Source of the DNA: Vibrio methylphosphonaticus
GTDB taxonomy: Bacteria > Pseudomonadota > Gammaproteobacteria > Enterobacterales > Vibrionaceae
Reading direction: 5' to 3'
Length of the DNA: 64,000 nt
Assembly (NCBI RefSeq): GCF_023634655.1
Contig: NZ_JAMKMS010000002.1
Coordinates: 62,001-126,000, forward strand
Shown: positions 47,667-57,158 of the stretch, in pieces
How positions within the stretch are numbered: position 1 is the first letter of the stretch
Layout: each line of letters opens with the position of its first letter
Notes under the pieces: model-generated
Told to the model about the DNA's origin: nothing
The model's input: the letters and a program-made list of their open reading frames with translations, nothing else
Database searches by the model: none
Made by a program: the position numbers and the translations under genes

Positions 47667-48383
47667 TTAACGTAACGGTTTTTTTTCCGAAATATCAAAC
47701 GTTTCAAGGTCCAAGTGACCAGTTAGCATATTAACTGTAAGTTTATATTCGCTCTTCGGGTCACCATAATGCTTAAATTGGAACGGATAAGAATGGACTG
47801 GATAAAACAATGGAACTTCATCGACCAGTGCTAGATCGTAACCATCTTGAACATATATCTCTTGGATTTCTGCAAGCTGTCGCGCGGCTTTTTGCTCTAA
47901 GTGACGCTCATATTTGGGTGCTAACGAAGGATTTTTAGGGTAACTGACGCCGTCATAACTCATTGTACGAAGTGATTCTTCACTCCATACATAAAAGTCT
48001 TTCCAGCCATTTGAGCGACGTTCAGATACCAAAACGGGCTCTCTGACAACCGTCATACGGTTCAATTGCTCACCTTCGTCATTAAATAGGTAAGCGGTAC
48101 AGCCTCCTGAACCACAAAAATAAGAGCCCTGCATTAATACCATAATTTCATCGCGACCATCCAAATTCAGATCGATCGCACCCGCTTTGTATTGGAAATC
48201 TTGTGGGGACGCTTCGAGCTTTTCTGGTAACAATATTTTTTGCTGGACCAGTATATTGACGTTATCGAGCCCAAACCTTTCGGGCAAAGGTTCGTCCATC
48301 ATTTGCGGTTGGCAGCCCGTTAAAGAACCAATGAAAACGAAAATAGCAAAAGGGGCTTGTTTGTTAAATGACAATCGGTTCAC
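47667..48383 (-). CDS. putative lipoprotein of unknown function
   Basis: 238 residues. The signal peptide ends in the lipobox SLTGC (Cys at about residue 24). A calcium-like or FG-GAP-like stretch, DLNLDGRDEIMVLMQGSYFCGSGGCTAYLF, spans residues about 72-101 and holds two cysteines that could pair. Such segments occur in beta-propeller-like or surface proteins, but the protein is too short for a full propeller. No specific function can be given. It is upstream of nspS on the same strand with a 94-base gap. Confidence 0.7.
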   Translation of the reverse strand: MNRLSFNKQAPFAIFVFIGSLTGCQPQMMDEPLPERFGLDNVNILVQQKILLPEKLEASPQDFQYKAGAIDLNLDGRDEIMVLMQGSYFCGSGGCTAYLFNDEGEQLNRMTVVREPVLVSERRSNGWKDFYVWSEESLRTMSYDGVSYPKNPSLAPKYERHLEQKAARQLAEIQEIYVQDGYDLALVDEVPLFYPVHSYPFQFKHYGDPKSEYKLTVNMLTGHLDLETFDISEKKPLR

Positions 48384-48486
48384 AGCTTTTCCTAGTATTT
48401 TATTTTAGGTTAAGTGTATGAACAGATTGCCAATATCACAAGCTACAAGAAATCGATGAGGCAAATAGCTTCAGGTGAAGCGTTTC

Positions 48487-48534
48487 AGTTTCAGTTGCAG
48501 TTGTAGTTGTAGTTAAAGCTAAAGTTAAAGTTAA
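48487..48534. repeat. eight-unit hexamer repeat at the RhtB-family gene 3' end
   Basis: Units AGTTTC, AGTTGC, AGTTGT twice, then AGTTAA-type four times. The tract covers the stop codon of the RhtB-family gene (48531-48533, minus strand) and continues downstream of it. Confidence 0.82.
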
Positions 48535-49145
48535 AGAGTGAACAATACACGAATCGCCAAAAGAATCAGAACGACGCCTGAAATTTGGTCAATCACACGC
48601 GCTTTCGATTTCAAAAATTTGAGTAAGTAAGGTGAGGAAAGCATCACGGTAATAAGTGTATACCAAAGCCCATCAACGACCAGTGGAGTCGCAATAATGA
48701 TCGCCTTGTCAGACAGTTCACTACCAACTGCAACAAACTGGCTAAAAAGAGCGGTAAAAAAGAGGGCAATCTTAGGACTAAACAGAGAAATTAATAAACC
48801 TTCTTTCGCCGACGTAAATACCGATACGGGCTGACCCGACTCTAATCGCTCAACTATCCCGCCCTTAGAACGCAACGCATTGTAGCCTAGCCATGCCAGA
48901 TAAAGTGCACCCATTAGTGAAAGTGATTTAAATACAAGTGGGAACTGATGCAGTAAAACGGTTAAACCAAGAACGGTAACCAAGGCATAAATGCCAATCC
49001 CAACAGCATGTGCCCATGCGGTGGCAAAGCCGTTAACTCGTCCCCCAGACAGGCTATGTTTAGCCACAATAGCTAAACTAGGTCCGGGTGACATTGCACC
49101 AAGTAAACATATCGTAAAAAGCGAAATCCAAGTTGTTAGTGTCAT
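48531..49145 (-). CDS. LysE/RhtB-family amino-acid exporter
   Basis: 204 residues with about six membrane helices. The start WISLFTICLLGAMSPGPSLAIVAKHSLSGGRVNG carries the family GxxPGP motif (about residues 16-22), and WLGYNALRS near 85 is also typical. Members export amino acids such as threonine, homoserine or lysine; which one is unknown. The C-terminus ends in the hexamer repeat tract. Confidence 0.87.
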   Translation of the reverse strand: MTLTTWISLFTICLLGAMSPGPSLAIVAKHSLSGGRVNGFATAWAHAVGIGIYALVTVLGLTVLLHQFPLVFKSLSLMGALYLAWLGYNALRSKGGIVERLESGQPVSVFTSAKEGLLISLFSPKIALFFTALFSQFVAVGSELSDKAIIIATPLVVDGLWYTLITVMLSSPYLLKFLKSKARVIDQISGVVLILLAIRVLFTL

Positions 49146-49293
49146 GCTTGCTCCTTATTAACAGAGCAACTCTACACCAAGTTGTCTAAGCAGAAAACCG
49201 ATTAACTGCTAAAGAATCAATATTATACCTACGCTACGCAAGTCATACCCTCAGTGGGCTTACATGACTACCTGACACAGTAATACCTGAGCA

Positions 49294-50694
49294 TCACGAG
49301 GCTTCCGCATTAATTTGCTCGACTGGCAAGATACGCCCCGAAACAACCTGATTTTTACCGTTCTCTTTTGCTTGATACATCAACTTATCTGCGTCGGCTA
49401 GTGTCTTGTAGTCTTTTGCCTGTTGATACACCGCACAACCAACACTGATCGTGAGTGGGGTGAATCCAATATCCGGGAGCTTAATTTCTCGAACTAACTC
49501 ACAAAGACGCTGAGCTTGCTTAGTGGATTGTTCAAAACTCCTATCGCAACAACAGATAGCAAACTCTTCTCCACCGATACGGCCAAAAATTTGATCGTCT
49601 GAGATCATGGGTTTAATCGCATTTGCTACCGCTCGAATCGCCACATCACCACTTATATGACCATATTTATCATTCACCAATTTAAAGTCATCAATATCTA
49701 TAATGACCACAGTAAGAGTAAATTGGCTATTCCTGAACTGTTCCAGGCATTGAAAGAAACGACGGCGATTGCTCAATCCAGTCAGCGCATCAGTTTCTGA
49801 CAAGAATTTAAGATCCTTATTAATCGCTGCTAGCTCGCCGGTTTTCTTGCGTACGTTGTAGCGAAGTAACACCGTATAACCACCAACTAGTAGACCAAAT
49901 GAACTCAGTGCAATCGGCAATAAATACTCTGGATAAACCGTTTTTATGTGCATCCACTTACTCAGTACACGTTGTTTTTCCTCTGAGCTAATATTCTGAA
50001 ACTGCGTGGAAATTTGAGTAAGTAATTGAGTATTCGACCGTTCAGAGGCGGCATAGAGCGTCCCAGTATACAAGTGCTTAACGGCGATAAAATCTTGGTT
50101 ACTCCGTTCGCTGTAAAGATAGTAATTCGCGACTTGTAAGTCCGCACTGAAAGCAAGAATATCACCTCGAAGTGCAGCATTGATCATCTCTTCATTATTT
50201 TGAAACGCTTTTAATGAGATGTTCGGGTAGTTTTTGCGCATGTGAGTCTCTTCATACCCCCCATGAACGACACCTACTTCATAACTGTGGGAACCGAGCA
50301 AAAAGTCGTTAACCTCAAAATTCAACAAGTCGTGATGAAAATAGAGTTGATTATCAATTTGTAGAAGGTCTATGCCAAACACTAAAAACTGCTCACGCTC
50401 TTCTGAACGTAATAGCCCGGCATGAATATCCGCTTGTCTATCTGAAACCAAATCGATAGAAGATTGCCAGTCCACTAAATGAAAGACCACCTCGACATCA
50501 TTGGCTTGACCATAGCTTTTCCATAAGTCAATTAAGATACCAGCAGGTTCGCCGTCTTCGTCAAGATAGGAATACGGTTTCCACGCCTTTGAGTTTGAAA
50601 TCGTTAATGTCTCAGGGGCAGCTTGAACATGTAACGTGCAACAAATCAGAGCGAGCATCGACAAATGACGCACCACCGATTGAAGTAAACTCAC
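49294..50694 (-). CDS. solute-binding-domain diguanylate cyclase
   Basis: 466 residues. A signal sequence (to about 25) is followed by a type 3 periplasmic amino-acid-binding fold (about 27-250: ISNSKAWKPYSYLDEDGEPAGILIDLW), one membrane helix (about 256-277), then a GGDEF domain. The active site is RIGGEEF, intact, and DALTGLSNRRRF and YQAKENGKNQVV are normal, so cyclase activity is likely. No RxxD product-inhibition site precedes it. It probably adjusts c-di-GMP in response to a small periplasmic solute, possibly an amino acid. Confidence 0.87.
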   Translation of the reverse strand: MSLLQSVVRHLSMLALICCTLHVQAAPETLTISNSKAWKPYSYLDEDGEPAGILIDLWKSYGQANDVEVVFHLVDWQSSIDLVSDRQADIHAGLLRSEEREQFLVFGIDLLQIDNQLYFHHDLLNFEVNDFLLGSHSYEVGVVHGGYEETHMRKNYPNISLKAFQNNEEMINAALRGDILAFSADLQVANYYLYSERSNQDFIAVKHLYTGTLYAASERSNTQLLTQISTQFQNISSEEKQRVLSKWMHIKTVYPEYLLPIALSSFGLLVGGYTVLLRYNVRKKTGELAAINKDLKFLSETDALTGLSNRRRFFQCLEQFRNSQFTLTVVIIDIDDFKLVNDKYGHISGDVAIRAVANAIKPMISDDQIFGRIGGEEFAICCCDRSFEQSTKQAQRLCELVREIKLPDIGFTPLTISVGCAVYQQAKDYKTLADADKLMYQAKENGKNQVVSGRILPVEQINAEAS

Positions 50695-50870
50695 AACAAA
50701 TCTCCATATAGATCACAATAATCATTCACAGAATCTATATATAGGCATAATTTATGTGATGTGTTGCCAAAAAATCAAACAAGTACGACCTGTATCTCAT
50801 AAATAACTAATTAATCATTAATAAAAAGATTCGGGCACCATTGTAGAACGTCACCCTTTGCCAATTCGCC

Positions 50871-50892
50871 ATGAAAACGTCATGAAAACGTC
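50871..50892. repeat. two-copy 11-base direct repeat
   Basis: ATGAAAACGTC occurs twice end to end, in the gap between the cyclase gene and the racemase gene. The 272-base gap holds no gene. Confidence 0.6.
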
Positions 50893-50966
50893 ATGCTAGT
50901 CCCCTACCTCACAATGAACAACCTGCTGCCATTATGTGGATGTTCACCGAACCTGTATTTATACTA

Positions 50967-51659
50967 TTAGCTGTCTATAGCGAACTTCACCGCCGCAGCG
51001 GAGTGAATCTGGGTCGTATCGTACAACGGTATCTGAGTCACCTCTTCATTAATAAGCATCGCAATTTCCGTACAGCCCAAAATAATCGCTTCTGCACCTT
51101 GTTCCCTTAAATCTGCAATGACTTCTAAGTAATCTTGACGGGAGTTCATTTTGACTTCCCCCAACACCAACTCTCGATAAATGATGTCATGGACAAGCTT
51201 TCTTTGAACACCATTTGGTACCAGAACTTTTATTCCTTTAGCTTCAAGACGTTCTTTATAAAAGCTCTGCTCCATAGTAAAGGTCGTGCCGAGCAACCCT
51301 ACTACTCGACGTTCATCTTGATTTAACTCGATCGCTGTCGCATCGGCAATATGAATCAACGGGATGGATACACTACTTGCCACGTCATCGGCGACTTTAT
51401 GCATGGTATTCGTGCAGATTAGTAAACAATCAGCCCCTGCTGACTCCACCGCTTGCGCAGCCTGGCTTAAGATAGTCGCGGCTTGCTGCCAATCGCCATT
51501 GTGTTGTAGTGCAGCGATTTCTGCAAAATCGACACTGTACATCGCAATTTTCGCAGAGTGAAAACCGCCAAGCTCAGATTTAACTCCCTCATTGATGGCT
51601 TTGTAGTAATTTGTTGTTGATTCCCAGCTCATGCCACCAAGTAACCCTATCGTTTTCAT
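50967..51659 (-). CDS. aspartate/glutamate racemase family protein
   Basis: 230 residues (E. coli YgeA 230). The two catalytic cysteines are in LLICTNTMHKV (about residue 83) and ILGCTEIAML (about 197); the start MKTIGLLGGMSWESTTNYY is typical of the RacX/YgeA group. These enzymes racemise amino acids without PLP, and the family substrate varies (Asp, Glu, homoserine). It stands alone, divergent from the chemoreceptor gene. Confidence 0.88.
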   Translation of the reverse strand: MKTIGLLGGMSWESTTNYYKAINEGVKSELGGFHSAKIAMYSVDFAEIAALQHNGDWQQAATILSQAAQAVESAGADCLLICTNTMHKVADDVASSVSIPLIHIADATAIELNQDERRVVGLLGTTFTMEQSFYKERLEAKGIKVLVPNGVQRKLVHDIIYRELVLGEVKMNSRQDYLEVIADLREQGAEAIILGCTEIAMLINEEVTQIPLYDTTQIHSAAAVKFAIDS

Positions 51660-51992
51660 GTGTCAGCTTCCCTCTTAACCAATGATGTCATCTTAACTTA
51701 TGCAATACCTTACAACTCTTCAAGTGAGCGATCTCATTACTGCTAAATGAGCACCGTCTTTATCTCCATTTATCGTTTTCATGAAGGTGATTATTGCGTG
51801 TGATAGTGCAAAGTGCGCTGACCAGTAAAAAAGTGCGCAAATATATTAAAGTTCCTCAAATCGGCACCGATAATATATATAGTTATACAAAACAATGTAC
51901 TTAATAGTGAGTACACATACAGAATGACAATAATAATAAAAACGACAGTGCAATCTAAATCGTTGAAATTTAGTTTAAATTTAAGGTAATGT
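51660..51992. other. racemase-chemoreceptor gap with a FliA promoter
   Basis: 333 bases, AT-rich. The only clear signal is the sigma-28 promoter at 51847-51873, which leaves a leader of about 110 bases before the chemoreceptor. Confidence 0.6.
51847..51873 (+). promoter_or_regulatory. sigma-28 (FliA) promoter of the chemoreceptor
   Basis: TAAAGTTC (51847-51854), 11 bases, ACCGATAA (51866-51873). The FliA consensus is TAAAGTTT-N11-GCCGATAA, so 14 of 16 positions match with exact spacing. This places the receptor under late flagellar control. Confidence 0.85.
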
Positions 51993-53864
51993 ATGAAATT
52001 CAGTCACAAAATAGTCTCTGCTTCGGCAGCCTTGCTGCTGGTTACAGTATCAACACTCGGCGTCACCCAATTGCTGACCGTTAGGAGTGAGTTACAAACT
52101 CACATTGACACCAGCATTCACGAATTAATATCGGGTGTTAAAAGTACCATTACATATGATTTAGATGCTAAACGTGATTTAGCCAGTGCCGTCACAGAAT
52201 CTCTTGAAATTGCACCGAATGAACGAGAATACGTAACTGAAGTCATTACTACTCCTACCCTTAAGCGCACTTTTCAGGCTGTGGGTATTGGTTTTGAAGA
52301 TACAGGAGATTTATTGAGCAACGATGGTTGGGTTCCCGATGCTAGCTATGACGCGCGCACGCGCCCTTGGTATTCGGAGTCCAAAACCGCTCGTGATACC
52401 ATTATTACTGACCCTTATGTCGATTCTTCAACCAAGAACGTTATTATTTCACTTGGATCTCCTCTCAATGATGCCAATGGTCGGTTTATCGGAAGTGTAG
52501 TATTTGATGTTACCTTAACCACCCTCGCAGATTTGGTTAACCAAACTGATCTATTCGGCGCGGGCTACCTGTTTGTTGTGACCAACAATGGCATGACGAT
52601 CGCTCACCCTGATAGCAGCTTAAATGGTGAGCCTATTAATGCTTTCCTCCCCAACGTTGTTTTAAAGGAAGGTGCTCAACAATTAAGCTTTGATGGCAAA
52701 GATTATCAAGTTAACCTTGTGCTCGTTCCTGAAGAAAACTGGTATGTAGGTGCCATCATTGATAAAGGTATCGCTTTCTCAGCGCTTAGTGAACTGCGTA
52801 ACCAGTCCATCTTCTTTATCATTTCAGGTCTAATTGTTAGCGTCATCTTACTAACACTGCTTATTCGCGTGTTAATGAAGCCACTAAACGAATTAAACTC
52901 AGCCATCCAAGATGTTGCTAATGGTGATGGTGACCTAACTCACCGTCTAGATACAAACACAGATGAAGAGTTTGCTGAGCTTGCTCGTGGGTTTAATACC
53001 TTTACAGAGAACTTGCAGGGGCAAATCATTCAGTCAAAACTCATTTCTTCAAAAATAATGCAGTTGACTCAACAGACGACGGAAGGCTCTAAGCAATCAG
53101 CCAGTGCGATGACCACGCAACTGCAGGAGCTAGAACAACTCGCTACTGCCATGAATGAAATGGCGAGCACTTCTGCCGAGGTCGCCAATAACGCACAAGG
53201 TGCAGCCAGTGCGGCTCAGGAAGCTGACAACGCTACCCTGGAAGGCTCAACTGTAGTAATGGATACGACCGAAGCAATAACCACCCTGTCTGCAAGCATC
53301 GATGACGCTGTGCACGAAGTTCAAGGGTTAGAAGTGGCTACTGACAATATCGAAACTATCTTAAAAGTGATCAACGATATTGCCGATCAAACTAACTTAC
53401 TTGCGCTTAATGCGGCAATTGAGGCAGCTCGAGCGGGAGAGTCTGGACGCGGTTTTGCGGTAGTCGCCGACGAAGTTCGCACGCTCGCACAACGCACGCA
53501 ACAATCAACCACAGAAATCCGCAGTATGATTGAGCAATTGCAATCCGGCGCGCATCTGGTTTCCAATGCAATGACGCAAAGTAAGGGCAGCGCTGTTCAA
53601 GCTGTCGAGCGTGCTCAGCAGGCTAACGATGCACTTGAAAAAATTCGCCAGTCCATTGCACAAATATCCGACATGAACATGCAGATTGCCGCTGCCGCGG
53701 AAGAGCAAAGCTTAGTCGCAGAAGAGATCAACTCTAACACTATAAAGATTAAAGACTTAAGCGAACAAGTGGCGGACTCAGCAAAAGGCGCGAACGAAGC
53801 AATGAAAGAGCAAACCTCTAATGTTCATCAGCAAGAGCAGTTGCTAGGAAGCTTTAAAGTTTAG
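51993..53864 (+). CDS. methyl-accepting chemotaxis protein, amino-acid-type dCache sensor
   Basis: 623 residues. Helix 1 (about 8-28), a periplasmic double-Cache domain (35-270), helix 2 (about 273-295), HAMP (295-350) and a long cytoplasmic signalling coiled coil with the tip [29 protein letters not shown]. The ligand pocket carries the amino-acid motif of PctA-type receptors: Tyr119, Arg124, Trp126, Tyr127 (YDARTRPWY), Tyr142 and Asp144 (PYVD), and Asp172 (VFDVT). No C-terminal CheR-docking pentapeptide is seen. A FliA promoter precedes it. A tandem repeat spans its stop codon. Confidence 0.92.
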   Translation: MKFSHKIVSASAALLLVTVSTLGVTQLLTVRSELQTHIDTSIHELISGVKSTITYDLDAKRDLASAVTESLEIAPNEREYVTEVITTPTLKRTFQAVGIGFEDTGDLLSNDGWVPDASYDARTRPWYSESKTARDTIITDPYVDSSTKNVIISLGSPLNDANGRFIGSVVFDVTLTTLADLVNQTDLFGAGYLFVVTNNGMTIAHPDSSLNGEPINAFLPNVVLKEGAQQLSFDGKDYQVNLVLVPEENWYVGAIIDKGIAFSALSELRNQSIFFIISGLIVSVILLTLLIRVLMKPLNELNSAIQDVANGDGDLTHRLDTNTDEEFAELARGFNTFTENLQGQIIQSKLISSKIMQLTQQTTEGSKQSASAMTTQLQELEQLATAMNEMASTSAEVANNAQGAASAAQEADNATLEGSTVVMDTTEAITTLSASIDDAVHEVQGLEVATDNIETILKVINDIADQTNLLALNAAIEAARAGESGRGFAVVADEVRTLAQRTQQSTTEIRSMIEQLQSGAHLVSNAMTQSKGSAVQAVERAQQANDALEKIRQSIAQISDMNMQIAAAAEEQSLVAEEINSNTIKIKDLSEQVADSAKGANEAMKEQTSNVHQQEQLLGSFKV

Positions 53865-53918
53865 AACGTTGAGTTAACGTTTAAAATATAGAGTTAAGGT
53901 TTAGAATATAGAGTTAAG
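53850..53918. repeat. 20-base tandem repeat across the chemoreceptor stop codon
   Basis: GAGTTAACGTTTAAAATATA (53871-53890), GAGTTAAGGTTTAGAATATA (53891-53910) and a partial third (GAGTTAAG). A decayed copy (GTTTAGAACGTT) precedes them and includes the stop codon at 53862-53864. Confidence 0.8.
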
Positions 53919-53990
53919 CGTAGCGCTTTAATGCTCCAACCTTCAGGACTAGCATTCGGTCGCGATTGATGACCTGCTCTATTCACAATT

Positions 53991-54023
53991 AAAAAGGGTC
54001 AGCACGCAGTGCTGACCCTTTTT
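53991..54023. terminator. bidirectional terminator between chemoreceptor and narP
   Basis: AAAAAGGGTCAGCAC, loop GCA, GTGCTGACCCTTTTT: a 15-base perfect stem with T-runs on both strands. Confidence 0.93.
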
Positions 54024-54056
54024 AATAATACGAGTTTCAAATCAAGCTAATCAGAG

Positions 54057-54689
54057 CTACTTAAGCTCACCGTACCTTTCAAGATACAAAATAGTCGCCG
54101 CCGTCCGTGAAGGTACCTGCAGCTTTCTCAACAGGCTTTTCATATGAACTTTTACTGTCGATTCTGAAATAAACAAGCGGTCCGCGATCTGCTTATTCCT
54201 AAATCCTTTCGCGACTTCTTGAAGAATTTGCGTTTCACGTTCGGTAAGTGAAGAAAAAACGTCTTCGGTATTGCCACGCTCTTCGAGATATTTTTCAATC
54301 ACATTACTAAACGCTTTCTCACCACTAGACAAACCGTTCAACCTATCGATGATCTCATCCGGCTCGGTGTCTTTAAGTAAGTAACCGTCTGCTCCTGCCT
54401 TAACGAGTGATTCTATGTCTGCTGGACTGTCTGAAACGGTTAAAATGACAATATGTCCCTGGAAGTCGTCTTCGCGCAATGCTTTTAGTGTATCTAAACC
54501 AGACATGCCTTTCATGTTCAAATCAAGCAAGATCAAGTCTGGGTTATGCTCTTTTGCCAAAGCAACCGCATCTGCACCATTGCTCGCTTCAGCAATGACA
54601 TCAAACTCATCTTCAAAACTCAACAACTGCCCAATACCACGCCTCATCAGCGGGTGGTCATCGACTAATAGGACCTTACATTCACTCAC
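54057..54689 (-). CDS. narP: nitrate/nitrite response regulator
   Basis: 210 residues. Receiver domain with LLVDDHPLMRRGIGQLL, phosphoacceptor Asp in LILLDLNMKGMSG (near residue 55) and Lys in GYLLKDTEPDE. The NarL-type helix-turn-helix follows: LTERETQILQEVAKGFRNKQIADRLFISESTVKVHMKSLLRKL (about 148-190). It overlaps narQ by eight bases. NarP is the usual partner of NarQ in Vibrio, which lacks NarL. A NarP-type site is seen before napF. Confidence 0.93.
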   Translation of the reverse strand: MSECKVLLVDDHPLMRRGIGQLLSFEDEFDVIAEASNGADAVALAKEHNPDLILLDLNMKGMSGLDTLKALREDDFQGHIVILTVSDSPADIESLVKAGADGYLLKDTEPDEIIDRLNGLSSGEKAFSNVIEKYLEERGNTEDVFSSLTERETQILQEVAKGFRNKQIADRLFISESTVKVHMKSLLRKLQVPSRTAATILYLERYGELK

Positions 54690-56400
54690 TCTGTGGCTCC
54701 TTACTTCTTTGAAACATTAACACCACTTCACATCCAGCATTGTGCTCAGCATTCACCGTTAGCTGTGCGTTTAAGCGAGCAGCTCGTTCTTGCATAATAC
54801 TCATACCATAGTGGTTTAGCTTTTCAGTATTTTGGTCGAACCCTACACCATCATCGGTAATTTTAACAGTAACAAAGCCATTATCTTCTTCGATACACGA
54901 GACGGTAATGGTCGTGGCATAGGCATGTTTAATTGCGTTAAGTACGGCTTCACGAATCAGCTGTAACAAATGCACTTGTTCATTCGCACCTAACTCCAAT
55001 GAGGATAGCTGATTATCCAGATTGATTTCAGCGTCGGTACGCTCATCTAATTGGTGCAGCATTTCGGCGATTGCCTCACCAAATGTGCCCTCTTTGATAG
55101 ATAATCTAAACGTCGTCAATAATTCTCGAAGCTGTGTATACGCATTGTCTAACCCAGCTCGGATGTCATTCAACACAACTTGCGAGCGACTTTTTTGCAG
55201 ATCTGTCATCTCTTTGGATAAAGAGCGGTTGAGTAGTGTTACCTGTATTTTTAGGTAAGACAACGACTGTGCCAAGGAATCATGTAATTCACGGGCAATC
55301 GTGGCACGCTCCTCCATTAAAATGATATGCTCACTTTGTCGCTGCGCTTTGTTGTAATACACAGCGCGCGCGAGGATCAACACAAAGTTATCAATCAATT
55401 TTTCATCTGGACACGGAATACCGGGCTGATAACGAAGGGTTCCCAATGTCTGCCCATCAAGATAGAGCACTTTGGTATGAATTGGCTGTTCAGTAAATTT
55501 ACCTTCGGTCGCTATCCAAGGACGACCTTCTACTTCATCGACTTTTAGCTCGACGGCGACAACCCCTTCAACACTGTAAATATACGCCAGAATGGCACGA
55601 AAGTTCTCGTGCGAAATTCTTGTTGCCGCCAATTCTTGCGACGATTTATATAGAACTTGAAGAGATTGGTGCGCATGCTGTAGTTTATGTGTTTTTTCGT
55701 TCACAGCAAATTCTAAACCTCGATACAACTTTCCAAGATCTTCAGCCATATTTTGGAACGCGCGTGACAAGATACCCAACTCATTATCCGATCGAATATC
55801 CACGGACACATCAAAAGAACGATTCTGAATTTGCTCACTTGCCAATATGAGTTGCCCAAGTGGACGTACCACTTGTCTTCTCACAAACAATACGACATAA
55901 ACCGCGACGATCAATATGCCGCCAAGCCCAAAGCCTCCTGCCCAAGCGAGACGAATCAGCTTATTTTCTGAGTGTTCTTGCAAATTAAGCACAAAATGGT
56001 CGATTCTATCGACAAAATCTGCGACTAAAAGTAGGTATTCAGCCCTATCGTTACCATCAAGCACTTTCTTCAAGTCATGCCAACGATATATGAGCTGATA
56101 ATATTCATTAGTGATGCTTTCTGGCACATCCCACGCTTGTAACGCAAGCATAGATGGAGAGTATAACGATGCTTCAAACTGTTGGACATGAAGGATATAG
56201 AGTGAGGAGTCTGACTGAATATCATGAGCAAGACGATAACTTTGCATTCGCATTGATCCCGAAACGTTCACGGCTTCAGCATCATTCAAACTTGACGCTA
56301 GGGTCAGGATCGCAAAATTGGTCGTCACCACCGACAACAGTAGAATACAAATCATGGCTTTGGCTATTGTTCCGGTCAATGATTTGTTCGGTTTTTTCAT
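54682..56400 (-). CDS. narQ: nitrate/nitrite sensor kinase
   Basis: 572 residues (E. coli NarQ 566). The periplasmic P-box, NVSGSMRMQSYRLAHDI, after helix 1 binds nitrate; helix 2 lies at about 150-170, followed by HAMP, a cysteine-poor central module, and the HisKA_3 motif ARELHDSLAQSLSYL (His near residue 375) with ATPase motifs KITDDGVGFD and HYGMSIMQERA. Divergent from napF. It phosphorylates NarP. Confidence 0.94.
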   Translation of the reverse strand: MKKPNKSLTGTIAKAMICILLLSVVTTNFAILTLASSLNDAEAVNVSGSMRMQSYRLAHDIQSDSSLYILHVQQFEASLYSPSMLALQAWDVPESITNEYYQLIYRWHDLKKVLDGNDRAEYLLLVADFVDRIDHFVLNLQEHSENKLIRLAWAGGFGLGGILIVAVYVVLFVRRQVVRPLGQLILASEQIQNRSFDVSVDIRSDNELGILSRAFQNMAEDLGKLYRGLEFAVNEKTHKLQHAHQSLQVLYKSSQELAATRISHENFRAILAYIYSVEGVVAVELKVDEVEGRPWIATEGKFTEQPIHTKVLYLDGQTLGTLRYQPGIPCPDEKLIDNFVLILARAVYYNKAQRQSEHIILMEERATIARELHDSLAQSLSYLKIQVTLLNRSLSKEMTDLQKSRSQVVLNDIRAGLDNAYTQLRELLTTFRLSIKEGTFGEAIAEMLHQLDERTDAEINLDNQLSSLELGANEQVHLLQLIREAVLNAIKHAYATTITVSCIEEDNGFVTVKITDDGVGFDQNTEKLNHYGMSIMQERAARLNAQLTVNAEHNAGCEVVLMFQRSKEPQSE

Positions 56401-56491
56401 ATTTTGTTCATCTCATCTATAACTTTCTAAATACATCTTAATTATCGGAATTTAGGAGGTCACACTATGTCCATCCAGGGCGTGTAATTTA

Positions 56492-56505
56492 TTGATCTAA
56501 AACAA
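56492..56505. promoter_or_regulatory. FNR site upstream of napF
   Basis: TTGATCTAAAACAA matches TTGAT-N4-ATCAA at nine of ten positions. Its centre lies 29 bases upstream of the NarP-site centre and about 72 bases before the likely transcription start. It fits anaerobic activation of nap. Confidence 0.75.
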
Positions 56506-56519
56506 TGATAGCCTACAAT

Positions 56520-56535
56520 TACCTCCTAAGGGGTA
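56520..56535. promoter_or_regulatory. NarP 7-2-7 site upstream of napF
   Basis: TACCTCC, two bases, AGGGGTA. The second heptamer fits the AKRRGTA consensus, and the first differs from TACYYMT only at its last base. The -10 box TACAAT lies at 56558-56563, which puts this site at about -43, matching E. coli napF where NarP binds near -44.5. Confidence 0.8.
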
Positions 56536-56657
56536 TTTATACAAATGTATCAAAACCTACAATTTATATGAATGTTAATTAAAGATTGTTAACAGATCAT
56601 ATCGCTCCTTTTAAGCGTATAAAAAGCGAGCGAAAACAGTCTTTATTGGTGGTGCAA

Positions 56658-57137
56658 ATGGTTGATATTTCGAAGCGTCGTTTTTTTACCCGCAAAAAAA
56701 TTGATAGCAAACAAATACGGTTACCTTGGGTTAACAGTATCCAAGCTTTTTCGGATTTGTGTACTCGATGTGGACACTGCATTGACGCTTGTGAGACAAG
56801 CATCATTATAAAGGGTGATGGTGGATATCCTAGTATCGACTTCACAATTGATGAATGTACTTTTTGCTATAAGTGTGCAGAAATTTGTCCAGAGCCTATA
56901 TTTAATAGCGAAGACAGCCAACCATGGGACGCCAAAGCAAGTATCAATGACAGCTGTTTAGCGCATCATAATGTCGAATGCCGAAGTTGTGGCGATGCTT
57001 GTGAAACAATGGCGATTCAGTTCAAGCTAAGATTAGGTGGCGTCGCTTTACCAAAAATCGAGTTAGGTGAATGTAGTGGTTGTGGCGCATGCGTGTCAAT
57101 CTGCCCCACTTCATCAATCTCTGTGAGCAATTTATAA
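56658..57137 (+). CDS. napF: ferredoxin-type protein NapF
   Basis: 159 residues from ATG 56658; an earlier in-frame start has no ribosome site. Three Cys clusters of ferredoxin type (CTRCGHCIDAC, CTFCYKCAEIC, CSGCGACVSIC) each bind a 4Fe-4S cluster; a further CRSCGDAC segment lies between. It interacts with NapA in the cytoplasm and helps mature its iron-sulfur site. It is first in napFDABC. FNR and NarP sites precede it. Confidence 0.93.
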   Translation: MVDISKRRFFTRKKIDSKQIRLPWVNSIQAFSDLCTRCGHCIDACETSIIIKGDGGYPSIDFTIDECTFCYKCAEICPEPIFNSEDSQPWDAKASINDSCLAHHNVECRSCGDACETMAIQFKLRLGGVALPKIELGECSGCGACVSICPTSSISVSNL

Positions 57138-57158
57138 AAACAATGAGAAGAACTCTTT

